NCBI GenBank assembly: GCA_035354435.1
Contig: DAOQAY010000037.1
Location: 1 to 23,352 of the forward strand
Source of the DNA: JAKLDO01 sp035354435
GTDB lineage: Bacteria; UBP6; UBA1177
DNA length: 23,352 bases
Direction: 5' to 3'
Part shown: positions 16,631-23,352 of the stretch, one piece after another
How the letters are laid out: each line of letters opens with the position of its first letter
How positions within the stretch are numbered: the stretch's first letter is position 1
Made by a program: the position numbers and the translations under genes
Notes under the pieces: model-generated
What the model was told of the DNA's origin: nothing
The model's input: only the letters and a program-made list of their open reading frames with translations
The model's database searches: none

Positions 16631-19229
16631 TCTATCAAAAGAGATAGGAAAGACGAACAAAGAAGTAATTGACTTTCTAAAATCAAAAGGCAGTGAATAC
16701 ACCAGCCACTTCAACATGGTAAATTCTGACGAAGAAAAGCTCGTAAGGGATCACTTTTCATCCGGAACAAAAAAGACAGCAGGAATAACTGCAACCGATG
16801 ATCCTTCATCCAAAACGGTTACAACTCTCATAAGAAAATCCGGAGCCAGACAGAAAAGCTTTATTCCTCATGACCAGAGAGAATCTACTGAAAACCGTCC
16901 TTTCTTTAAAAACGAATCTGAAATGGAAACAACTGCGCATTCTGAAGATAAGCATGATGCAAAAGAGTCCTCAGAAGACCCGAAACCGCAGACTGATACC
17001 TCAGAAATTACAGTTCCTGAAAAACATGAAGACCATGACAGGAAACTAAGTGTTGAAGAAGAAGCCAGAAGGCTTGCCCAGCTTGAACATCCTGAGGAAA
17101 ATCAGGAACATGAACAGAAAGATGCGGCTCCTAAAAAGGATGAAAAAAAGAAAATCGAGATACTTGATGATATAGATGAAGAAGAAGATCTCATTGATCC
17201 TAAAAACAAACATAAAAAGAAAAAGGTCGTTATTCCGGAAACCGATGTTCCTGTTGCAGCCGGAATAACTGCTCCTAAATTCAAGTCTAAGAAAAGCATA
17301 AAGAATGTGGATACCGGCAATGTTTCCCAGAAAGTAAAGGGTAAGATAAAAGGTCCGGATATTTCCCAGTTCATTGAAGATCCGTATGCAAACCAGAATG
17401 AAATGAGAAGGAGAAGAAGAGAACATAAAAAGAGAAGACCTCTTCCGGTCGCTCCGGCAAATCCCACAAAAGCTATAAAGAAAATTCTTAAGCTTGAAGA
17501 TACAATAATTGTTTCCGAGCTTGCAAAAAAGATTGGAGTTAAAGCTTCACAGCTTATTTCCAAACTTATGATAATGGGAGAACTTGTAGGAATAAATGAC
17601 CGGATCAATTATGATGTCGCTCAGCTGCTTGCCGAGGAATTCGGTTTTACTGCAGAGAATGTAGCTTTAAATGAAGAAACATATATCGAAGTAACTGAAA
17701 CCGCTGAAAACAATTTAAAACCGAGACCTCCGGTTGTTACCGTAATGGGTCATGTCGATCACGGCAAAACAAAACTGCTCGATGCGATAAGAAATACCAA
17801 CATTGTTGACGGAGAAGCCGGCGGAATAACCCAGCACATCGGTGCATATTCGGTAGAACTCGAAGGAAACAAGATCACATTCCTTGATACTCCCGGTCAC
17901 GAAGCTTTCACAGCTATGAGAAGCAGAGGTGCACAGGCTACAGATGTTGTAATTCTCATTGTTGCCGCAGATGACGGCGTAATGCCTCAGACAATTGAAG
18001 CTATCAACCATGCCAAGGCCGCAGGAGTTCCCATAATCGTTGCAATCAACAAGATTGATAAACCTGAAGCCAATCCCCAGAAAGTCAGGAATGAACTTCT
18101 TAAATATGAGATCGTTGCTGAAGAACTCGGCGGCGAACATCTTTTTGTAGAGATATCCGCTAAACAGAGAATAAACATCGAAGGTCTTCTTGAAGCTGTT
18201 CTTCTACAGGTTGAAATGATGGATCTTAAAGCCGATCCTGCAAAGCAGGCTGAAGGTATTGTCATTGAATCCAAAATAGATCCCGGCAAAGGACCAGTTG
18301 CAACAATGCTTGTAAAAGACGGAACGCTGAAGATCGGCGACCTTATCGTCACCGGAACTTCAATGGGTTATGTCAGGAGTATGATGGATTGGACAGGAGT
18401 CAGAGTAAAAGAGGCAGGACCTTCCATGGCAGTTGAGATCACCGGGCTTGATTTTGTTCCACCGGCAGGTGAAAAACTTCATGTATTCAAAGATGAAAAG
18501 AAAGCTAAAGGGCTTGTCGATCTGAGATGTCAGAAACTCAAGGAAAAGAAACACGAAAAGGAAAGCAATGTATCTCTTGAGAATCTTTTTACAAAAATGG
18601 AAACCGGGGATGTTCAGGACATCAATATCGTTGTAAAAGCTGATGTCGACGGTTCTGTCGAAGCTATTCTTTCTTCACTCAAGAAGATAGAGCACAAGAA
18701 AATGAACATACGGATAATACACTCCGGTGTCGGCGGTATCAATGAGAATGATGTTCTTCTTGCCAGTGCATCAAAAGGCATTGTTGTCGGATTTAATGTC
18801 AGAATAGACAATAAAGCCAGACAGATAGCAAGTTCTGAACAGGTTGATATCAAGATATTCTCGATCATTTACGAGCTTATTGATTCCATTAAATCGGCAA
18901 TGTCCGGAATGCTTGCTCCTATAATTCAGGAAGAGTTCATAGGTAAGCTTGAAGTCAGAGATATTTTCAAGGTCGGCAAGGTCGGCACTATCGCCGGATG
19001 TATGGCAGTCGAAGGTAAGATCATCAAAAAAAGCAAAGTTAAGGTCATCAGAGACAATGTCGTTGTGTTTCAGGGCAATCTCGGAACTCTTAAAAGATTC
19101 AAAGATGATGTCAAAGAAGTCAAAAACGGCTATGAATGCGGCGTGACTGTTGAAAATTACAATGACATAAAGATCGGCGACATAATTGAATGCTATATCG
19201 ATAAAGAAATAAGGGATGAGGTGCTTTAA
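16617..19229 (+). CDS. infB: Translation initiation factor IF-2
   Basis: An 870-residue GTPase with AGGAGA before its ATG. It has an N-terminal IF2_N-like helix set (ISDLSKEIGKTNKEVIDFLK), a long charged linker (about 60-280), a second IF2_N-like segment (about 295-350), and the G domain: G378-HVDHGKT385 (G1), D424-TPGH428 (G3) and N478-KID481 (G4). C-terminal beta-barrel and fMet-tRNA-binding domains follow. It delivers initiator tRNA to the 30S subunit. Its stop TAA shares one base with the rbfA start. Confidence 0.97.
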   Translation: MRISDLSKEIGKTNKEVIDFLKSKGSEYTSHFNMVNSDEEKLVRDHFSSGTKKTAGITATDDPSSKTVTTLIRKSGARQKSFIPHDQRESTENRPFFKNESEMETTAHSEDKHDAKESSEDPKPQTDTSEITVPEKHEDHDRKLSVEEEARRLAQLEHPEENQEHEQKDAAPKKDEKKKIEILDDIDEEEDLIDPKNKHKKKKVVIPETDVPVAAGITAPKFKSKKSIKNVDTGNVSQKVKGKIKGPDISQFIEDPYANQNEMRRRRREHKKRRPLPVAPANPTKAIKKILKLEDTIIVSELAKKIGVKASQLISKLMIMGELVGINDRINYDVAQLLAEEFGFTAENVALNEETYIEVTETAENNLKPRPPVVTVMGHVDHGKTKLLDAIRNTNIVDGEAGGITQHIGAYSVELEGNKITFLDTPGHEAFTAMRSRGAQATDVVILIVAADDGVMPQTIEAINHAKAAGVPIIVAINKIDKPEANPQKVRNELLKYEIVAEELGGEHLFVEISAKQRINIEGLLEAVLLQVEMMDLKADPAKQAEGIVIESKIDPGKGPVATMLVKDGTLKIGDLIVTGTSMGYVRSMMDWTGVRVKEAGPSMAVEITGLDFVPPAGEKLHVFKDEKKAKGLVDLRCQKLKEKKHEKESNVSLENLFTKMETGDVQDINIVVKADVDGSVEAILSSLKKIEHKKMNIRIIHSGVGGINENDVLLASASKGIVVGFNVRIDNKARQIASSEQVDIKIFSIIYELIDSIKSAMSGMLAPIIQEEFIGKLEVRDIFKVGKVGTIAGCMAVEGKIIKKSKVKVIRDNVVVFQGNLGTLKRFKDDVKEVKNGYECGVTVENYNDIKIGDIIECYIDKEIRDEVL

Positions 19230-19600
19230 TGGCCGGAGAGATCAGGCAGAACAGAGTTGCGAACGCAATAAAAAGGTTTGTAAGCACTCTTATTTTAAGT
19301 GAATATGGGGACAGTCCAGTATCTATGGTGACGGTTCATAAAGTGACCGTTACAGCTGATCTTAGAATGGCAAAAATATTTTATACAGTTCTCGGATCTG
19401 AAAACAACAAATCTGCTCAGGATTTTTTTGATAAACAGATAAAAAATTTCAGATTCAGGATTGCATCACATCTCAAGAATCTCAAATTCGCTCCGGAAAT
19501 AAAATTCATTTATGACGACTCTGTTGAAAAGATCATCAGAATAGAAAAACTTCTCGATTCAATCAAATCGGAAAAAGAGTCACAAGATGATAAATCCTGA
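19229..19600 (+). CDS. rbfA: 30S ribosome-binding factor RbfA
   Basis: A 123-residue product with the RbfA core KVTVTADLRMAKIFYTVLG and the usual length. It associates with 16S rRNA helix 1 and supports 30S maturation. It starts inside the infB stop (TAATG) and overlaps the next gene by 14 bases. Confidence 0.95.
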   Translation: MAGEIRQNRVANAIKRFVSTLILSEYGDSPVSMVTVHKVTVTADLRMAKIFYTVLGSENNKSAQDFFDKQIKNFRFRIASHLKNLKFAPEIKFIYDDSVEKIIRIEKLLDSIKSEKESQDDKS

Positions 19601-20570
19601 AATTAAATTCTCTGAAATAGACCGGATAATCGATAAATCCGGAACAATTCTTATTGCAGGACACGAAATGCCTGACGGTGACTGTATGGGCAGTTCTCTC
19701 GCTCTGGCATCAATTTTGCGAAGGATGGGAAAAAAAGCGATTATTTTCAAAGAGGACCGCTACCCTTTCAATTATTTGTTTCTAGCCGGTGCGGAAGATA
19801 CAATAAATGAACTTCCTGATACAGACCCGGACCTTTTCATAATCCTTGATTCAGGCTCACCGGAAAGGGTCGGTGAAAAATTATACAAGAAAATGCAGAA
19901 ATCATCGTCTTCCAGAATTCTTTTTGATCACCATATTCAAAGTGACGATAAAAAAGGATTTTACGGCGCTTTTTATATTGATGAATCGGCCTGTGCAACT
20001 TGTGCAATAATTTACAGATGGGCATTGAACAGGAAAATAACACTCGAAAGGAACGAAGCTGAAGCGATATATGCAGGAATAATAAGCGATACCGGAGGAT
20101 TGAAATACGGAAGTACAAACAAAGAGGCATTTCTGATACTTTCAGAACTTGTTGATATTGTAAATCCATGGGAAATAGCAACTCAGATATATGAAAATGT
20201 TCCTGCATGTCAGCTAAAAATGCTTTCTGAAGTACTTGCAGACATGAGAATTCTGGGCAACGGAAGAGCTGCTGTCATTAAAATAACACTTGATCAATTT
20301 GAAAGATATGCGCTGCATCCTGACAATGTGGATTCGTTCGTAAACTATGCAAGAAGTGTCAAGGGTGTTCAAATTGCCATGCGCTTTCGTGAAAAAGGAC
20401 ATAACCTCTGGAAAGTAAGCTTGAGAAGCCGTGATAAGATTGATGCATCTGCAATAGCTTCCAATTTCGGCGGCGGCGGACATAAGAATGCCGCAGGATT
20501 CAATTTTGAAGGAACTTTTGAACAGGGTCTTGAAAAAGTTGAGGAAATATTGAAAAGTGTTCCAGAATGA
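19587..20570 (+). CDS. nrnA: DHH/DHHA1 phosphoesterase, NrnA-like
   Basis: A 327-residue protein with a DHH domain (H26-EMPDGD32, D114-HH116) and a C-terminal DHHA1 domain with G295-GGGH299 and NAAG. The first motif reads HEMPDGD where most relatives have Asn before PDGD; the metal-ligand pattern is otherwise intact. NrnA-type enzymes degrade short RNA oligonucleotides (nanoRNA) and can dephosphorylate pAp; that is the expected role. The gene commonly sits between rbfA and truB, which supports the call. It overlaps its neighbours by 14 bases on both sides. Confidence 0.9.
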   Translation: MINPEIKFSEIDRIIDKSGTILIAGHEMPDGDCMGSSLALASILRRMGKKAIIFKEDRYPFNYLFLAGAEDTINELPDTDPDLFIILDSGSPERVGEKLYKKMQKSSSSRILFDHHIQSDDKKGFYGAFYIDESACATCAIIYRWALNRKITLERNEAEAIYAGIISDTGGLKYGSTNKEAFLILSELVDIVNPWEIATQIYENVPACQLKMLSEVLADMRILGNGRAAVIKITLDQFERYALHPDNVDSFVNYARSVKGVQIAMRFREKGHNLWKVSLRSRDKIDASAIASNFGGGGHKNAAGFNFEGTFEQGLEKVEEILKSVPE

Positions 20571-21441
20571 TCTGTCAGCCTTTATAACCCTCAACAAAAT
20601 GAGAGGTCGCTCGTCAGCCTTCGAGTTGAACAAACTTAAATATCACCTTAAAATTAAAAAAGCCGGTTTCTGCGGAACTCTGGACCCGATTGCAGAAGGC
20701 GTTCTGGTCGTTGCATGCGGAAAGGCGACAAGACTTATATCAATGATAACAGATTCTGATAAAACATACTCAGGCACAATGAAACTCGGATTTACAAGCC
20801 CGAGCTTCGATACCGATACTGAAATGGCACCGACCGGTATAAAATCTGAGATATCGCAGGCCGTTATTTCTGACCTCAGAACAAAATTTTCAGGAATTAT
20901 CACTCAGACTCCGCCTGTTTACAGCGCATTGAAGTTCAACGGGAAAAGAGCCTGCGACCTTGCCAGAAACGGCGAAACTCCTGAGATCAAGGAAAGAACT
21001 GTGACAATTCATTCAATTGACCTTGAGAAAACAGGTGATAATGAACTTTCTTTCAGGATAAAGTGTTCAAAAGGAACCTATATAAGATCGATCATCAGCG
21101 ACATCGGAAAAGATCTGGGGTGCGGAGCTATCATGCAGACGCTGACCAGAGAAAGTGTCGGTGATTTTTCTTTAAAAAGATCCGTTTCGGTATCCGACCT
21201 TGAAAAAGATATAAATTCTGTGGAAAAAGCAGTAACTACGATCGATGAATTTCTTTCAGGCCTCAACAGTATTGACATTGAGCAAACTGCTTATGACCAT
21301 CTGAGGAACGGAAAAGAAATATCAGATTCCGGCATACAGCTTTTCTCAGGCATGAATTATATAAGATTCAATAATAATCCGGCGTTCCTCCTGAAAAGGG
21401 ATGGAGACAATTATTCCTATCTTGCTTATTTGGGGCAGTGA
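20557..21441 (+). CDS. truB: tRNA pseudouridine(55) synthase TruB
   Basis: A GTG start at 20557 gives the expected N-terminus (AFITLNKMRGRSS), with a GAGG site 12 bases away, which is far. The catalytic Asp is D43 in GTLDPIAEGVL; the residue before it is Phe-Cys where relatives often have His-Thr, an acceptable change. Later motifs include GTYIRSIISDIGKDLGCGA. It converts U55 of the T loop of tRNAs to pseudouridine. 294 residues, with a small C-terminal domain. It overlaps the DHH gene by 14 bases. Confidence 0.93.
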   Translation: MFQNDLSAFITLNKMRGRSSAFELNKLKYHLKIKKAGFCGTLDPIAEGVLVVACGKATRLISMITDSDKTYSGTMKLGFTSPSFDTDTEMAPTGIKSEISQAVISDLRTKFSGIITQTPPVYSALKFNGKRACDLARNGETPEIKERTVTIHSIDLEKTGDNELSFRIKCSKGTYIRSIISDIGKDLGCGAIMQTLTRESVGDFSLKRSVSVSDLEKDINSVEKAVTTIDEFLSGLNSIDIEQTAYDHLRNGKEISDSGIQLFSGMNYIRFNNNPAFLLKRDGDNYSYLAYLGQ

Positions 21442-21442
21442 A

Positions 21443-22273
21443 ATGAATGATGTTCAAAATTATTCCGATCTAAGAAATATTTCTGTCGATCAGGTCGGTG
21501 TATGGGATATTGAGTATCCGATAACTGTGAAAGACCGTTCGTCGGGATCTCAGCACACTGTGGCATCAGTTGATATGACCGTACAGCTTCTTCCGCAGTT
21601 CAAAGGGACACATATGAGCCGCATGGTTGAGATCCTCAACAAAGTCCGCGGTGAAATAACAATGGCTAATATCCCTGAAATACTTAACTCGATGAGAACA
21701 AACCTTGAGTCTCCTCAAGCCATAATTCTACTGAGATTTCCCTATTTCATTGAAAAAAAAGCTCCTGTTTCGAACAGTTCATCTCTTTTTCCGGTTTCGA
21801 TACTTTTCAGCGGATTTAGTGATTCAACTGGCGGAGACAGCTTCATTCTCGGTGTCAGAGTCCCTGTGACAACACTCTGTCCCTGCTCAAAGGAAATAAG
21901 CATTTCCGGAGCGCACAACCAGAGAAGCTTTGTAACAGTTTATATAACTTTTACAGATTTTGTATGGATCGAAGATGTTATCAAAATAATTGAGAAAAGT
22001 TCAAGTTGTGAGATTTATCCGCTTTTAAAGAGAGGTGATGAAAAAGCTGTAACTGAAAAAGCATTTGAAAATCCTGCTTTTGCCGAAGATGTTGTAAGAA
22101 ATGTCGCTGAATCTCTGTCCGGTGATGAAAATATCAGATGGTTTATGGTCGAAACTCTTCATCTGGAAAGCATTCACACTCACAACGCTTATGCAAGGAT
22201 AGAAAGGTTCAAGCAGAGATCGTTCGTTCTTGAAGAGCACCTGAGAATGTTTAAAGGATTTCCTAAAATATAA
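21443..22273 (+). CDS. folE2: GTP cyclohydrolase FolE2 (type IB)
   Basis: The start at 21443 is one base after truB; GGGG at 21432-21435 lies 7 bases before it. The 276-residue product has the type IB signature: C146-P-C148 in TLCPCSKEIS and H158 in GAHNQRS, matching the metal-binding residues of the family, and a later HNAYARIE. It converts GTP to 7,8-dihydroneopterin triphosphate, the first step of folate (and queuosine) synthesis, and is the metal-flexible alternative to FolE. Its position at the end of the infB operon is unusual. Confidence 0.93.
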   Translation: MNDVQNYSDLRNISVDQVGVWDIEYPITVKDRSSGSQHTVASVDMTVQLLPQFKGTHMSRMVEILNKVRGEITMANIPEILNSMRTNLESPQAIILLRFPYFIEKKAPVSNSSSLFPVSILFSGFSDSTGGDSFILGVRVPVTTLCPCSKEISISGAHNQRSFVTVYITFTDFVWIEDVIKIIEKSSSCEIYPLLKRGDEKAVTEKAFENPAFAEDVVRNVAESLSGDENIRWFMVETLHLESIHTHNAYARIERFKQRSFVLEEHLRMFKGFPKI

Positions 22274-22284
22274 TGGAGCATCAC

Positions 22285-23352
22285 ATGAAAAATCATATCT
22301 ATACGAACTGGATTGAGATTTCGAAAGAAGCTTATAGAAAAAATATCTCTTTTTTCCGTTCAAAACTTAAAAACAATGCAGAAATATCAGTCGTTATTAA
22401 AGCGAACGGATATGGACACGGCATGTTGGAAATGGCACATTTTGCTGATGAATCAGGAGTAAAAGTATTCTGTGTCAACAGTCTTATCGAGGCGATTGAG
22501 TTGAGAAAAGCAGGGTTCGGACAGCGAATCATCGTACTGGGTCCCGTATTGCTTCATTCTACCGGTCAGGCTGTTGAAAGAAATATTGAATGTGTCTGCT
22601 ACAACCTTGAACATCTCGCAGAATTTGAAAAAGAGGCATCCATTCAAAAGAAAACTGCATTCATTCATCTCAAAATCGAGACCGGAACAAACCGGCAGGG
22701 AATAAGCGGACAGGCTCTTATATCGTTTATATCAACACTGAAGAATTATAAAAATGTAACACTTAAAGGGGTTTACAGTCATTTTGCGAACATCGAGGAT
22801 ACAACAGATCACTCTTATGCGCAATATCAGATTGACACATTCAAAAAAGAGGTTTCAGCAATAAGAGATGCCGGTTTTTCAGGATTTGATATGCACTTTG
22901 CATCAAGCGCAGCGGCTATAATTTTTCAGAACACTCATTTTAATATGATAAGGCTCGGAATCGCTCAATACGGACTCTGGCCTTCAAAAGAGACATATCT
23001 TTCATACATCACCGAGTTCGGTCACGGACCTGAACATGTTCTCACCCCGGTTCTTGAATGGAAAACGATCATAGCTCAGGTCAAAAATGTGAAAGCAGGC
23101 GAATTTGTCGGTTACGGATGTTCTCACCAGATGACAAGAGATTCAAAAACAGCGGTAATTCCTATAGGTTACAGTGACGGATATGATAGATCGCTCAGCA
23201 ATCAGGGATATGTTCTTGTCAGAGGCAGAAGAGCGCCAGTCATCGGCAGAATTGCAATGAACCTCACAACAATTGATGTCACGGATATTCCCGATGTCGC
23301 ACTCGAAGACGAAGTAGTCCTCATAGGCACACAGGGCGAACAGACGATCAGA
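22285..23352 (+). CDS. alr: Alanine racemase, C-terminal end cut by window edge
   Basis: Start ATG at 22285 with GGAG 6 bases upstream; the frame is open to the window edge (356 codons). K39 in VIKANGYGHG is the PLP-binding lysine (most relatives have Ala in place of the first Gly). Y277 in VGYGCSH is the likely catalytic tyrosine, and IGYSDGYDR is conserved. It interconverts L- and D-alanine for peptidoglycan. The final residues are outside the window. It follows folE2 by 11 bases and seems co-transcribed. Confidence 0.92.
   Translation, partial: MKNHIYTNWIEISKEAYRKNISFFRSKLKNNAEISVVIKANGYGHGMLEMAHFADESGVKVFCVNSLIEAIELRKAGFGQRIIVLGPVLLHSTGQAVERNIECVCYNLEHLAEFEKEASIQKKTAFIHLKIETGTNRQGISGQALISFISTLKNYKNVTLKGVYSHFANIEDTTDHSYAQYQIDTFKKEVSAIRDAGFSGFDMHFASSAAAIIFQNTHFNMIRLGIAQYGLWPSKETYLSYITEFGHGPEHVLTPVLEWKTIIAQVKNVKAGEFVGYGCSHQMTRDSKTAVIPIGYSDGYDRSLSNQGYVLVRGRRAPVIGRIAMNLTTIDVTDIPDVALEDEVVLIGTQGEQTIR

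Overview
The window looks like a scaffold piece from an uncultured Gram-negative bacterium, most like a low-GC relative of Myxococcota or another former deltaproteobacterium. The basis is a set of secreted or lipidated proteins with long Gly-Asp-Thr-Asn linkers, EGF-like, disintegrin-like and PPC-type modules, a GCSC motif of the MYXO-CTERM kind, and a bacterial rimP-nusA-infB-truB operon. Two stretches of exactly 100 N (1619-1718 and 12275-12374) are scaffold gaps, and both fall inside repeats of coding sequence. I cannot name the lineage more precisely from sequence alone.

Region 1 (1-7530) holds two divergent surface-protein genes with a promoter region between them. On the minus strand (1-4672, C-terminal end cut off by the window edge) is a very large mosaic lipoprotein: lipobox, two LamG-like domains, a divergent InlB-type repeat, a string of EGF-like domains, an ADAM-disintegrin-like Cys-rich segment, a PPC-like domain, an acidic Gly/Thr linker and a GSGCSC motif. 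On the plus strand (4933-7530) is a secreted beta-helix protein with a choice-of-anchor Q-like segment, nine unusual Cys-Trp-Asp repeats that look like paired calcium loops, a proline-free collagen-like tract, a GSGC motif and a C-terminal membrane segment. A membrane TPR-like protein (7552-8286) follows 21 bases later.

Region 2 (8377-11882) is a two-gene unit: a HEAT-repeat protein overlapping by 4 bases an HD-GYP-like protein whose metal-site residues are mostly recognisable but whose GYP motif is missing. Their N-terminal regions look alike, so they are probably relatives working in one signalling unit.

Region 3 (11949-13791) holds another lipoprotein with a GDT/GNT repeat tract interrupted by the second gap, and a convergent multi-pass membrane protein whose 3' end overlaps it by 23 bases.

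Region 4 (14003-23352) is a tight housekeeping operon: rimP-nusA-ylxR(L7Ae fusion)-infB-rbfA-nrnA-like DHH phosphoesterase-truB-folE2-alr. It serves ribosome maturation, transcription elongation/antitermination, translation initiation, RNA turnover and tRNA pseudouridylation, with a folate gene and an alanine racemase gene (cut by the window end) appended. Four junctions in it overlap by exactly 14 bases.

The parts most worth a second look are the Cys-Trp-Asp calcium-loop repeat array, the shared GSGC C-terminal motif on the two divergent surface proteins, and the HEAT/HD pair. I saw no CRISPR array, insertion sequence, tRNA or rRNA.
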